Shown here: in pieces, positions 10,192 through 21,785 of the stretch | Layout: every line of letters begins with the position of its first letter | Numbering within the stretch: the first letter of the stretch is position 1 | DNA from: Tethya wilhelma | Lineage: Eukaryota > Porifera > Demospongiae > Tethyida > Tethyidae | Length of the DNA: 64,000 nt | Direction of reading: 5' to 3' | NCBI GenBank assembly: GCA_964030475.1 | Contig: CAXIPT010000007.1 | Location: 2,860,463-2,924,462 of the forward strand | Program-made: the position numbers and the translations under genes | Notes under the pieces: generated by a model | The model's input: only the letters and a program-made list of their open reading frames with translations | The model's database searches: none | Told to the model about the DNA's origin: nothing

Positions 10192-13068
10192 AAAAAAATC
10201 TTGTTTTAGTCAATTTATTTGTATTTTAGTTAAAGCTTTAGTAAATTTTTGATCCTACTGTAGAATTAGTTTTAGTTTTAGTGAGTTTTACCCAAGGTAA
10301 ATCTTACTTTAGTTAGTATATCTGCAGTTTAGATAGCTTTTAGTTTTAGTTCAGTTATAACTTTTATGTCAATGATTGTGATTTAGTTTTAGTTTTTAGT
10401 TATAGTTATAGTTATTATATCATAGGTTCACTAATTTTAGTATATACACGTGTAGATTATATTCACTGACTTTGGTCAACTTTTAACTATTATTTGTAAG
10501 TAAATCTTGTCCACATATAGCAAAAGCTTTTAGCATAAAAACATCACAAAGATGTGAGTTCTACAGACAATACTCAGTTCACATATACATAAATTTCTTG
10601 TTTTTCCTTATGAATACTTCACGTTCGAGATTTAAATGAGCCAATCTGTTGTATTTTCCAATGGTGGCTTCACCAGCCGTAGAAAATACTCGTTCGACAG
10701 GAGCTGATGATCCTGGTGTGCACATAACATCTACTGCTAGGGAAGAAAGTAGTGGATAAGCATCTTTATGTTCCATCCAAAAAGTCAAAGGCTCACCGTC
10801 ATCATCAAGAAGATGCACTGTGTCGAGATATCGATCCAATTCTTTGTTACTGACTGGTTGCTTTGCAGCCTTTTCTTTACATCGTCGAACATTAGCTTCC
10901 AAAACTTTGGCTAAGTAACTAAATCGTTTGCATTTGACAGGAGGTTCATCCTCATCAGCTTGAGAATGAGCAGGGGATGACTGGTTTGAACTACCAGAAT
11001 CACTATTGCCAGCTTGCAGCATTCTCAAAAGCTCTTGTTTTCCAGCCTCTACTTGAGTAGCTGGGATTGCATGTCTGTATCGTGGATCCAATACAGTAGA
11101 AACAATATAGAGAGGTTCATGGCAAGGATCTCCTGGGTCAGTACATTTGCGAAAACGGTGAGTGAGCTCTGACTGTAGTATAGACACTATAGCAAAAATT
11201 TCAGGAATTTTAGCCATGTGACTTAAATGCAATTGTAAATCCATCAGAATGTGAATGACACAGGATAATGTAGAGAAATCAGCTGAAATTAAGGTTGTGT
11301 GCAGGGCAAATGGTTTCAACAGCTTGTGCATGTAGACTCTCTAGAACTCTCCATTCACTGTGGGCCAGATTATCCCATTCCAACTGTTCTAGAACAGTGG
11401 CAAGTGGAGCTCTTAACTCGAGGAGTCTATCTAACAATAAGAACATAGAACTCCAACGTGTAGGAACATTAGACACTAGCTTCTTTTTGCACAAAGAGAG
11501 AAGCAACTCAGTTGCCTTGGATGACTTGTTAACTCTCTTGACAAGATTATATGCTTTTAGAAGTAGTGTCTTGTTGCTATTTTCACGAAACTTCAGAACG
11601 ACCAATTGCAGTGTATGAGTAAAACATGGAAGTCGCTTACCAAAACTTACAAAAGCAACTTCATGCTGTAACTCCTGAGCAATAAACTCATCACCACTGA
11701 TGGTATCATTCTCTAAATCATCAGGTTCACTGTCAGTATCCGGTACTTCATCTTCTTCTTCGTCATAATTATTGTTTGCAAGTGCCTTATCTCGAAATGC
11801 CTCGACCATATTGGATCTATTGTCTGTAATTATTACAATGTCATGTAATTTGTCATCTGAAATATCCCACTCCTTCAGGATCTCTTCCAATTATTAAGAG
11901 CTGTCGAATTCTTTCGGCTGTATGTGGATATTGGAATAAACATACAGAAAGTGATTGAATGGCGATTGTTGTCTTTCCAAGAAAAAAATGGGCACTTACA
12001 CCAAGATATGACGTTGTCATACCTTTTTTGGTCCAGATGTCGGTACAAATGTTCACTTCCTGAGCAGACTTAAGAAGATCTTTGATCTTGTCTTTTGTAT
12101 CATCCATCAACAAATCAATTTCTTTACTCAATCTTGCTCTTTCTGGGATTTGATATCGAGCATCTAATGCTTTCATCAAATACCGAAATTCAGTATTCTC
12201 AACAACTGAATTTGGGGTATTACTACTAGCCACAAACATTGCTAACTTTCTAGTAATTAATTGCCAGTGAGGACTATCCTTGTTGTACTTGCGCTGAATT
12301 ACCTCTCCTAGAGTTTTCTAATGCATACCACCAGTTCCACTTAGTTTTCTTTCTTTACTTTTACTTTCTTTTGCTTTGAGATTTTCTTCTTTTTGTAGCA
12401 GTTTTTTGTAAGTGTTCCTATGGCTTGATTTTAAATGATTCTTCATATTTGTTGTGAATTACCCCGTAATTTTGTGTCCACAGATGTCTGATTCAAAACT
12501 AGGAGGACCTGGAGAGCTAATACTGACTTGACATATACTTTTGTTTCTTTCAGTGTCATAGATAAAGTAGTCCCACACTGGACTTTTATCTGGCCGAGTA
12601 CTCAGTGGGGCAAACAAGGGACTCACTGATCTTGATGTAGTAAATTCAGTCTCTAACTCTGTGTCCTGATCAGAACTAAAATCTGCTATTATCACTTTTC
12701 ATCTGACTCTCACTTCTATAAGCGCTAGTGACGAGGTTGAGGCCCTATCACGAGGGATCACATGACTTGCAACTGGGATTCCTCTTTTGCATTATAATAT
12801 ATACTTGAACAGTATTTTACAAGCTACTGACAGCAAGCTAGTTATTCTGAACAATCATCATGTGCAAATACAACGTGCAACAGTTTTAAAGAACTTAGTG
12901 TATACATAATAATTGTTTTAGTTATAGTTATCTTGAAGCCACCACAACACAATACAAATTAGTTTTGGTTTAGGTTTAAAATACCAGTTTTACTTATAGT
13001 TCATTTACTAAAATGCAATCAGAGTAACTAAAATGCTTTTTAGTTTTAGTATTTGTTAACTAAAATAA
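10192..13068 (-). mobile_element. hAT transposon copy 1 (decayed)
   Basis: Holds the transposase pseudogene at 10579-12695. Both ends (10200-10460 and 12900-13068) are packed with TTTTAGTT-type motifs. These subterminal repeats are candidate transposase-binding sites, as known in other hAT elements. The left neighbour is a piggyBac-like MITE and the right neighbour is satellite. Confidence 0.75.
10579..12695 (-). pseudogene. hAT transposase with BED-type zinc finger, copy 1
   Basis: DDE transposase read on the minus strand in four pieces. 12695-12459 holds an N-terminal BED-like finger (SPVWDYF, then C and C...H residues) with a stop at 12458 where copy 2 has Lys. 12239-11853 holds NICTDIWT with the first catalytic Asp. 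11890-11279 holds IITDNRSNMVEAF with the second Asp, and RWSSMFLLLDRL. 11331-10579 holds the C-terminal dimerisation domain, SSAPVERVFSTAGEA with LNLEREVFIRKN. Frameshifts near 11870 and 11300 break the frame, so it is not functional. The acidic segment DNNYDEEEDEVPDTDSEPDD lies between the second Asp and the RWSS helix. Confidence 0.85.
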
Positions 13069-13507
13069 CACTATAAAAAAAATTTCTTTTCACCAACAAT
13101 GTTTTATACATCAAAAGAATGTTCCGTGTGATAATAAAACTAAACTTTCACGAATTTTTTTTTTGTGCTAGAAAATGTTTTCAAGGCAAAACAAATCCTT
13201 TTTTTTCAAAAGTGTTCTTTTTAGTTGAAAACTTTTCTAAGTCCATAGTCACTAAAAAAGACAAAGTTCTTTTTCTCTTCCATGAAAAAACTTTGTTTTT
13301 TAATAAAAATTTATTTTATATCTAGAGAATGTTCTATCTTTTAAAAAAACTAAATTGTCACAAATGTGTAGGCAATGTAAACTATTTTGTCAAAAGTGTA
13401 CTTTTTGATCTTAGAAAATTTTATAAGTCTATAGTCACTCAAAAAGACCAAGTTCTTTTTCTGTACCACGGAAAACTTTGTTTTTCAACTCTTGATGTTT
13501 ATTACAT
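13069..13507 (+). repeat. Satellite fragment ending at N gap
   Basis: About two diverged monomers directly after the hAT end (TTTCACCAACAATGTTTTAT ...). The inverted counterpart is 13509-13575. Confidence 0.8.
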
Positions 13508-13508
13508 N
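13508..13508. other. Single-N join between two inverted copies
   Basis: Left of the N, satellite reads forward; right of it, the homologous satellite/hAT junction reads in reverse. Two contigs carrying copies of one locus meet here. Confidence 0.75.
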
Positions 13509-13575
13509 TTTGTGAAAGTTTAGTTTTACTATCACACGGAACATTCTTTTGAACATTGTTGGTGAAAAGTAATTT
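13509..13575 (-). repeat. Satellite fragment, reverse orientation
   Basis: Reverse complement of 13085-13165, with an 8-9 bp deletion and a few substitutions. Confidence 0.8.
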
Positions 13576-14193
13576 TTTTAATAATGTTGTTTTAGTTAAC
13601 AAAAACTAAAACTAAAAAGCATTTTAGTTACTCTGATTGCATTTTAGCAAATGAACTATAACTAAAACTGGTATTTTAAACCTAAACCAAACGTATTGTG
13701 TTGTGGTGGTAACTATAACTAAAACAATTATGTATACACTAAGTTCTTTAAAACTGTGTTGCACATTGTATTTGCACATGCTGATTGTTCAGAATAACTA
13801 CCTTGGCTTGTAGAATACTGTTCAAGTATATATTATAGTGCAAAAGGGGAATCCCAGTTGCAAGTCATGTGATCCCTCGTGATAGGGCCTCAACCTCGTC
13901 ACTAGCGCTTATAGAAGTGAGAGTCAGATGAAAAGTGATAGTGGCAGCTTTTAGTTATGATCCGAACACAGAGTTAGAGACTGAATCTATTACATCAAGA
14001 TCAGTGAGTCCCTTGTTTGCCCCACTGAGTACCGTGAGCGGTCGGCCACGTAAAAGTCCAGTGTGGGACTACTTTATCTATGACACTGAAAGAAACAAAA
14101 GTGTATGTCAAGTCAGTATTAGCTATCCAGGTCCTCCTAGTTTTAAATCAGACATCTGTGGACACAAAATTACGGGCAAGTTCACAACAAATA
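13576..14193 (+). pseudogene. hAT copy 2, 5' part with BED-finger exon
   Basis: Starts with the same TTTTAGTT-rich hAT terminus as copy 1. The frame 13935-14193 encodes the N-terminal BED region (SPVWDYF, ICGHKITGKFTTNM). It keeps the Lys codon that is a stop in copy 1. At 14193/14194 a TIR-B MITE interrupts the codon run after NM. The remainder of this transposase is at 16974-18703 in opposite orientation. Confidence 0.8.
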
Positions 14194-14492
14194 TGTGACC
14201 TGTCAAGGGAAAACATACCGGTTAGGAAATTATTGTTTTTGGAGTAAAATGCGGTTTTAGTTTATTTCGCGTTTTTGCGCGAAATATTTTTCATGCACGG
14301 ATGCGCTGCGCTACATCTCAGCATGCTCCATGCAAAATTTGAGGGGTGGAGCTGCTTCTGTTGCAGAGATATAGCCTGTAGTTTCAGCCTCGTTCATTTT
14401 TACTTAGTTGCTAACACGGAGAACAGTTGCTATGCTGTGCAACAAACCGTAGCGAATATTTATGAGCAAGGCAGCTGCCTCTAAAAATGATT
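14194..14492 (-). mobile_element. TIR-B MITE, right portion (split by Merlin)
   Basis: Starts TGTGACCTGTCAAGGGAAAA directly at the hAT break. It matches the reverse complement of 27230-27506. It ends at the 8-bp sequence AAATGATT (14485-14492), the Merlin target duplication. Confidence 0.8.
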
Positions 14493-14656
14493 GGATCTCC
14501 TATAAAAAACGGACAAAGGGCACGAGCGGTCTGATTAAGTGGGCGGGGACATGGGCACGCCCCCTACAATTAATTAAGGGGTGTGGTCACTTGATAGGAC
14601 AAAGTACAAATAACACGTGGACTAAGCATAAAAAATGGTTATAATATTGTATTTCA

Positions 14657-14806
14657 CAGTTGGAAATAAGGCTAATAAACTACAAAAGAAGAAACTACAA
14701 TCGTAACAGTTGGAAATAAGGCTAATAAACTACAAAAGAAGAAACTACAGTCGTAACAGTTGGAAATAAGGCTAATAAACTACAAAAGAAGAAACTACAG
14801 TCGTAA
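14657..14806 (+). repeat. Three perfect or near-perfect 50-bp tandem repeats
   Basis: The unit starts CAGTTGGAAATAAGGCTAAT and is 50 bp long: 14657-14706, 14707-14756, 14757-14806. Only one base differs in the first copy. It lies in the Merlin 3' noncoding region. There are no spacers, so it is not CRISPR-like. Confidence 0.95.
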
Positions 14807-14864
14807 GTATAAGTACACTACATTTACTGAATATGTTATTGTTAGTAGATAATGTATGGATTGT

Positions 14865-15835
14865 TTACACTGGGTACTGCCTACTAATATGCAAACACAC
14901 ATTTGCTAAAGCCTCCCCAGCAGTTTTCCCACACCTCTCTCTCCACATAAATTCATCAAGATGAAGAGCCAGCTGTTCAGAGCTAACCCCCTTCATCCGT
15001 TTGAACTTTGTCTTTACCCGGTTCCAATAGCTCTCGACAGTCTGGGTATTGTAGGATCAACAAAATGGAGTGAGTGATTGACAACCCCATGCTGGTAGGG
15101 ATGCCACTCTCCTGTATGCTCGCCAATCATCACTCCAAATTGTCGTACCAGGTAGGGTGTGCTGTTGGATGATCGGCAGAAGAGTTGCACGGTCTCTACT
15201 GGGAACCAACTCCATGTAACCAAGAGCAGGGGTGTGTGAGGTGTCAACAAGTCCGAAGACCCACTGTTCCCTTCCTGGTCGTCGTCCACGATTGTACTAC
15301 ATGTACATACATTGTTTGTATGCAGTATGTTAAAGTCAGTCTATACTAAAAATTATTTTAATTTACTAATTAATTTTTAATTGTAATTATACCTTTGGTT
15401 TGTGAGTGAACAAACTTTCATCGATCTGCACAACAACACCAGGTCCACCTAATCTGATTGGTGTTTGGAGCAGCCAAGTTGTGCAGACCTCCCTCAACCA
15501 CTGGTACACTGCACAGGCAGATGCCTCAGTTACCTCGGCCTCTTCAGCAGCATCTGTGACTGGATAGTTCCTAGCCCACCAGTACATCAAGATCATCCAC
15601 TTCTTCAAAGGTAGACGAGACTTAGAAAAAAACTACCATCTCTGATTGATGTGCACTTGTGACATGCAGGGCAGCGAAACCTGGTGCCATCACTAACATC
15701 AGATCTGTCTGAGAGCTGCATAGCGGTGCAACAGGGACATGTCTTGTTTGTAGCCAAAAGACCCTTTCTTTGCAGATAGGTGATCAGCTGATCAGTTTCT
15801 CCAAAAATCACTGGACCTAACTGCAAGATGGACAT
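14865..15835 (-). pseudogene. Merlin (ISXO2-like) transposase
   Basis: Two exons: 15835-15393 (donor GTATAA) and 15296-14865 (acceptor TGTAG; stop TAA). The N-terminus starts MSILQLGPVIFGETDQ. A zinc ribbon follows: CPCC, then FRCPACHKCTSIRDGSFF. An HTH-like segment follows it. DDE catalytic motifs: VVQIDESLF (D), TIWSDDWRAY (D), TQTVESYWNRVKTKF (E). The end is LDEFMWRERCGKTAGEA. A 1-bp deletion in a T run near 15632 (7 T instead of 8) shifts the frame after GSFF, and two more shifts lie between the second D and the E. Homopolymer errors cannot be excluded for the first. Family members are about 300 aa, close to this length. Confidence 0.85.
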
Positions 15836-15845
15836 GTTGAACTTT

Positions 15846-15846
15846 N
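15846..15846. other. Single-N join; sequence to the right is probably inverted
   Basis: The 79 bases before this N (15767-15845) are the exact reverse complement of the 79 bases before the N at 19530 (19451-19529), as far as I can read them. Flipping 15847-19529 makes the two contig ends overlap. Confidence 0.8.
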
Positions 15847-16482
15847 ACCCGGAAGTTACAGGATGTGGCCATGTGATGAATTAATAAAATAAAATTTATT
15901 TTTGTACTAGTTGATTGATGTTTATTATGCAGCCCTGGCTGCATACATACTTCAAAATAGACAATATAATGTGTTAAAGTACTTATCTATTACCTGTATG
16001 ACAGCTAATCCTAGCGTTGACATGGCTGATCCTGGAAAATTTTATTCAGAAATTGGAGGGTTCGAAGTTCAATAGATTTCGAGCGTCTTTGGCTTTCTTT
16101 CTCCCTGGCTTTGAGCAACATCCAAACTAAGCTCATAAATATATATACTAACTATCCCTCTACTACCACAAGTAGTGCTAAGCTTCTATTCCTAGAGATT
16201 ACAGAGAAAACGAGCTAAGAAAACTTACAGTCACGATCGGGGTGATTGTAACCTTTTGCAATTCTTGACCTCATTTAGCCCCACCTACTTATCAGTTCCA
16301 ACTCAAACTTGGTATTTTACTAGGGTGATACCTTACCTAAATGCACAGCAAGTTCAAAGTTCAATGCTAATTCGCTTAGCTGCAGAGCTCGTGCTAACGT
16401 TGTGATGACGTCTTTAGACGTCAATCATATTTCAAATGCAATAATTAAATGACGTCTATACCCATCATTCGTAAGTAAAGGT
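15847..16482. mobile_element. piggyBac-like MITE, copy next to hAT copy 2
   Basis: Homologous to 9587-10187 and in the same position relative to its hAT. The left terminus is truncated at the N; the right end is mutated (AAAGGT then TTAA at 16483). Confidence 0.75.
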
Positions 16483-18703
16483 TTAAAAAATAATGGTGTT
16501 TTGGTCAATTTATTTGTATTTTAGTTAAAGTTTTAGTAAATTTTTAATCCTACTGTAGAATTAGTTTTAGTTTTAGTGAGTTTTACCCAAGGTAAATCCA
16601 ACTTTAGTATATGATTATATCTGCAGTTTAGATAGCTTTTAGTTTTAGTTCAGTTATAACTTTTATGTCAATGATTGTGATTTAGTTTTAGTTTTTAGTT
16701 ATAGTTATTATGTCGTAAGTTCACTAGTTTTAGTATATACACATGTAGATTATATTCACTGACTTTGGTCAACTTTTAATTATTATTTGTAAGTAAATCT
16801 GGTCCACATATAGCAAAAGCTTTTACCATAAAAATATCACAAAGATGTGAGTTCTACAGACAACACATATACATATATTTCTTGTTTTTCCTTATGAATA
16901 CTTCACGTTCGAGATTTAAATGAGTCAATCTGTTTCTTTTTCCAATGGTGGCTTCACCAGCCGTAGAAAATACTCATTCGACAGGAGCTGATGATCCTGG
17001 TGTGCACATAACATCTACTGCTAGGGAAGAAAGTAGTGGATAAGCATCTTTATGTTCCATCCAAAAAGGCAAAGGCTCATCGTCATCATCAAGAAGATGC
17101 ACTGTGTCGAGATATCGATCCAATTCTTTGTTACCGACTAGTTGCTTTGCAGCATTTTTTTTACTTCGTCGAACATTAGCTTCCAAAACTTTGGCTAAGT
17201 AACTAAATTGTTTGCATTTGACAGGAGGTTCATCCTCATCAGCTTGAGAATGAGCAGGGGATGACTGGTTTGAACTACCAGAATCACTATTGCCAGCTTG
17301 CAGCATTCTTAAAAGCTCTTGTTTTTCAGCCTCTACTTGAGTAGCTGGGATTGCATGTCTGTATCGTGGATCCAATACAGTAGAAACAATATGGAGAGGT
17401 TCATGGCAAGAATCTCCTGGGTCAGTACATTTGCGAAAACGGTGAGTGAGCTCTGACTGTAGTATAGACACTATAGCAGAAATTTCAGAAATTTTCGCCA
17501 TGTGACTTAAATGCAATTGTAAATCCATCAGAATGGGAATGACACAAGATAATGTTGTAGAGAATTCAGCTGAAATTAAGGTTGTGTGCAGGGCAAATGG
17601 TTTCAACAGTTTGTGCATGTAGACTCTAGAACTTTCCATTCACTGTGGGCCAGATTATCCCATTCCAACTGTTCTAGAAGAGTGGCAAGAGGGGCTCTTA
17701 ACTTGAGGAACTCCAACGTGTAGGAACATTAGACACTAGCTTCTTTTTGCACAAAGAGAGAAGCAACTCAGTTGCCTTGGATGACTTGTTAACTCTCTTG
17801 ACAACATTATATGCTTTCAGAAGTAGTGTCTTGTTGCTATTTTCCCAAAACTTCAGAACGACCAAATGCAGTGCATGAGCAAAACATGGAAGTTGCTTAC
17901 CAAAACGTACAAAAGCAACTTCATCCTGTAACTCCTGAGCAATAAACTCATTACCACTGATGGTATCATTCTCTAAATCATCAGGTTCACTGTCAGTATC
18001 TGGTACTTCACCTTCTTCTTCTTCATTATCACTGTGTGCAAGTGCCTCATCTCGAAATGCCTTGACCATATTGGATCCATTGTCTGTAATTATTAAATGT
18101 AATTTGTCATCTGAAATATTCCACTCCTTCAGGATCTCTTCCAATTATTAAGAGCTCTCAAATTCTTTCGGCTGTATGTGGATGTTGGAATAAACATGCA
18201 GAAAGAGTGACTGAATGGCGATTGTTGTCTTTCCAAGAAAAAAAATGGGCACTTACACCGAGATATGAAGTTGTCATACCTTTTTTGGTCAGATGTCTAT
18301 ACAAATGTTCACTTTCTGAGCAGACTTAAGAAGATCTTTGATCTTGTCTTTTGTATCATCCATCAACAAATCAATTTCTTTACTCAATCTTGCTCTTTCT
18401 GGGATTTGATATCGAGCATCTAATGCTTCAATCAAATACCCAAATTCAGTATTCTCAACGACTGAATTTGGGGTATTACTACTAGCAACAAACATTGCTA
18501 ACTTTCTAGAAATTAATTGCCAGCAAGGACTATCCTTGTCGTACTTGCGCTGAATTACCTCTCCTAGAGTTTTCTGATGCATACCACCAGTTCCACTTCA
18601 TTTTCTTTTTTTACTTTTACTTTCTTTTGCTTTGAGATTTTCTTCTTTTTGTAGCAGTTCCTTGTAAGTGTTCCCATGGCTTGATTTTAAATGATTCTTC
18701 ATA
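16483..18703 (-). pseudogene. hAT transposase copy 2, body
   Basis: Continues the transposase started at 13935-14193. 18582-18289 holds the first catalytic Asp region (NICIDI), 18144-17698 holds LIITDNGSNMVKAF (second Asp), and 17639 onward holds the hATC domain. The codon after SSAPVE is TGA where copy 1 has CGA (Arg), a CpG-decay stop near 16978. A deletion of about 27 bp near 17705 removes part of the helix after RWSS, and several frames are shifted. TTTTAGTT subterminal motifs fill 16490-16760. The junction with the TIR-B MITE at 18703/18704 is the other side of the break at 14193. Confidence 0.8.
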
Positions 18704-19303
18704 TGTGACCTGTCAAGGGAAAACCTGCCGGTTAGGAAAATCTGCTAATTTTGAGTTAGCTATTCCACGTATATCTAGGCCTTCCTGGGAAGCGCATATC
18801 AAAATTTGGTAAGCATAGCTCAAGTAGTTTTCCAGATATAGCTCTTGCAAGCAGCCCTGCCTTCACTCGTGGCTTCCTAGAAAAACGGTTGTAAAGTTGT
18901 TACTAGGTAAACTATGGGCGGTCCGTATACTCTCCGTATCATAATTAGATCATGTACAGTACATGCTGAATATTACCACAGCCAGCACTAAAAATCATTT
19001 AGTGAGAAACAAGTAGCTAGGAAAGAAGACCCAGAAGACAGCTAATGGACTGAAGGAGGTAAGCGCTTGCTAGTAGAGAGATAGATTCTAGGTATGGTAA
19101 GTTCTAAGAACTAATATAAGCCTCAAAATAACCTGTACGCGATCACCGTACAGGGAGAGGCATTACCTACGAGTAGAAGTCTACTGTATGAAAGCACTTG
19201 GCTTAGACAAGCATGTACAAAGCTTTTCTGTCTATGTGCTGTAGCAAAATTTTGAGATTAGTCAGCTTATAAGTTAGAGAGAACATCGAATAATAAATCA
19301 TTT
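18704..19303 (+). mobile_element. TIR-B MITE, left portion (split by Merlin)
   Basis: Starts TGTGACCTGTCAAGGGAAAA and matches 26612-27215. It ends at AATCATTT (19296-19303), the Merlin target duplication. Together with 14194-14492 it makes one complete MITE of about 890 bp. Confidence 0.8.
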
Positions 19304-19529
19304 GGATCTCCTATAAAGAATGGACAAAGGGCGCGAGCGGTCTAATTAAGTGGGCGGGGACATGGGCACGCCCCCTACAATTAATTAAGGGGTGTGGTCA
19401 CTTGATAGGTTATACGCATGCGTAGAAATAAATTGATTCCCGCGAGCGGGAAAGTTCAACATGTCCATCTTGCAGTTAGGTCCAGTGATTTTTGGAGAAA
19501 CTGATCAGCTGATCACCTATCTGCAAAGA
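19304..19529 (+). mobile_element. Merlin transposon, 5' end with start of transposase
   Basis: Terminus GGATCTCCTATAAA, then 5' leader, then the start of the transposase MSILQLGPVIFGETDQ (ATG near 19461). It breaks at the N (19530). The last 79 bp overlap 15767-15845. Confidence 0.85.
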
Positions 19530-19530
19530 N
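19530..19530. other. Single-N join
   Basis: Merlin homology stops exactly here; unrelated sequence follows. Confidence 0.75.
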
Positions 19531-19663
19531 TTATCTTCATACTGATTGCAATGGTGTTAGTCCCAGCTTCTAACGACCAACTGTTGCTGTTCTAGAATTA
19601 GAAATGTGACTTTGCATGACATTGTTACTGTAATACTAATGATTAATTTTCTGCACACACACA

Positions 19664-19667
<4 letters not shown>

Positions 19668-19745
<78 letters not shown>

Positions 19746-19762
19746 TCCCTCCCTCCCTCAGA
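19668..19762. repeat. (CT)n microsatellite
   Basis: Long CT run with CCCT interruptions, between the contig join and satellite. The flanking 19531-19667 shows no recognisable gene. Confidence 0.9.
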
Positions 19763-19804
19763 GCTTCCTCTCGGAGAAGGTACCCTCCAATCATTTTCTC
19801 TCCT

Positions 19805-21785
19805 CCACATAAACTAAGTTCTTTATCTCTACCGTGAGAAAACTTTGTTTTTTACCAACAATGTTTTTAAACACCTAGAGAATGTTCCATGTGTTGAAAA
19901 AAGTAAAGTTTCACAAAAGTGTTTCTTTTGTGCTGAAAAGAATTTTTAAGGAAAAATAAATGTTTTTTGCAAAATATGGTCTTAGAAAATTTTCTAAGAC
20001 AATAGTCACTCAAAAAAATTAAATTCTTTGTCTCTACCGTGAGAAAGCTATGTTTTTCGCCAACATTGTTTTTAACTCCAAGAGAATGTTCCATGTGTTG
20101 TAAAAAGTAAAGTTTTACAAAAGTGTTTCTTTTGTGCTGAAAAGTATTTTCAGGGGCAAAATAAACGTTTTTCGTAAAAAGTGTACTTTATGGTCTTAGA
20201 AAATTTTCTAACTCTATAGTCACTCAAAAAGACTAAGCTCTTTATCTTTACTGTGAGAAAACTTTGTTTTTCACCAACCATGTTTTTATCACACAGAGAA
20301 TGTTCCATGTGTTAAAAAAATGAAGTTTCACAAAAGATTTTCTTTTGCGCTGAATAGTGTTTTAAAGGCAAAATAAACGTCTTTTGCAAATAGTGTGCTT
20401 TATGGTCTTAGAAAATTTCCTAAGTTCATAGTCACTCAAAAAAACTATAACTATAGTGAGAAAACTTTGTTTTTCGACAACAATGTTTGTTACACCAAGA
20501 AAATGTTCCATGTGTTATAAAAAGTAAAGTTTCCAAAAAGTATTTCTTTTGTGCTAAAAAGCGTTTTCAAGGCAAAATAAACGTTTTTTTTAAATTATGG
20601 TCTTACAAAATTTTCTAAGTCCATAGTCACTCAAAAAAACAAATTCTTTATCTTAACTGTGAGAAAACTTTGTTTTTCACCAACAATGTTTTTACACCAA
20701 GAGAATGTTCCGTGTGTTGAAGAAAGTAAAACTTCACAAAACTGTTTCTTTTGTGCTGAAAAGTGTTTTCAAGGGAAAATAAACGTTTTTTTAAAATTAT
20801 GGTCTTACAATAAGTCCATAGTCACTCAAAAAAACTAAATTCTTTATCTCTACCGTGAGAAAACTTTCTTTTTCACCAACAATGTTTTTTACACTAAGAG
20901 AATGTTCCATGTGTTTAAAAAAGTAAAATATCACAAAAGTTTTTTTTTTGTGCTGAAGTGTTTTTAAATGTTTTTTGAAAAATATTGTTTTACAAAATTT
21001 TCTAAGTCCATAGTCACTCAAAAACGCTAGTTCTTTATCTCTACTGTGAGATAACTTTGTTTTTCACCAACAATTTTTTTTTACACCAAGGGAATATTCC
21101 ATAATTAAAAAAGTAAAATTTCAAAAAAGTTTTTCTTTTGTGCTAAAAAGTGTTTTGAAGGCAAAATAAACGTTTTTTGAATAATATGGTCTTGGAAAAT
21201 TTTCTAAGTCCATAGTCACTCAAAAAAAACAAGTTCTTTATCTCTACCATCAGAAAACTTAATTTTTTTCAAACAATGTTTTTTATACCAAGAGAATGTT
21301 TCATGTGTTGAAAAAAGTAAAGTTTCACAAAAGTGTTTCTTTTGTGCTGAAAAGTATTTTCAAGGCAAAATAAACGTTTGGTCTTAGAAAATTTTCTAAG
21401 TCCTTAGTAACTTAAAAAAACTAAGTTTTTTTATCTCTATCGTGAGTAAGCTTTGTTTTTCACAGATAATGTATTTTACACTAAGAGTATGTTCCATGTG
21501 TTGTAAAAAGTAATATTTCATAAAAGTGTTTCTTTTGTGCTGAAAAGTGTTTTCAAGGCAAAATAAATGTTTTTTGCAAAAAGTGTACTCTATGGTCTTA
21601 GAAAATTTTCTAAGTCCACAGTCACTCAAAAAAACTAAGTTCTTTATCTCCATCGTGAGAAAACTTTGTTTTTCACCAACAATGTTTTTTTTACACCAAG
21701 AGAATGTTCCATGTGTTAAAAAAAGTAAAATTTCACAAAAGTGTTTCTTTTGTGCTGAAAATAGTTTACAAGTAAAATCCCTTTC
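19805..21785 (+). repeat. Satellite array 2, about ten monomers
   Basis: Same family as 895-4640, period about 195-215 bp (landmarks near 19921, 20125, 20339, 20546, 20743, 20945, 21143, 21336, 21529, 21745). The palindrome near TTAGAAAATTTTCTAA recurs in most monomers. It joins the DUF7869 gene 3' flank near 21785. Confidence 0.9.

Larger units (their letters stand above)
14493..15845 (-). mobile_element. Merlin transposon, major part
   Basis: Terminal sequence GGATCTCCTATAAA at 14493, next to AAATGATT. The other end, GGATCTCC at 19304 next to AATCATTT, is the same target site in reverse complement: an 8-bp duplication as expected for Merlin. The element is cut at the N (15846). Joined with 19304-19529 it would be about 1.5 kb. 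Confidence 0.85.

Noticed and set aside
14657..14806. Three 50-bp repeats as a CRISPR-like array
   Set aside because: Units are directly adjacent without spacers, inside a eukaryotic Merlin element.
10579..18703. Either hAT copy as an active transposase or domesticated ZBED gene
   Set aside because: Both have stops and several frameshifts, and subterminal repeats are still attached.
19606..19812. Leu/Ser-repeat frame
   Set aside because: Translation of the CT microsatellite.
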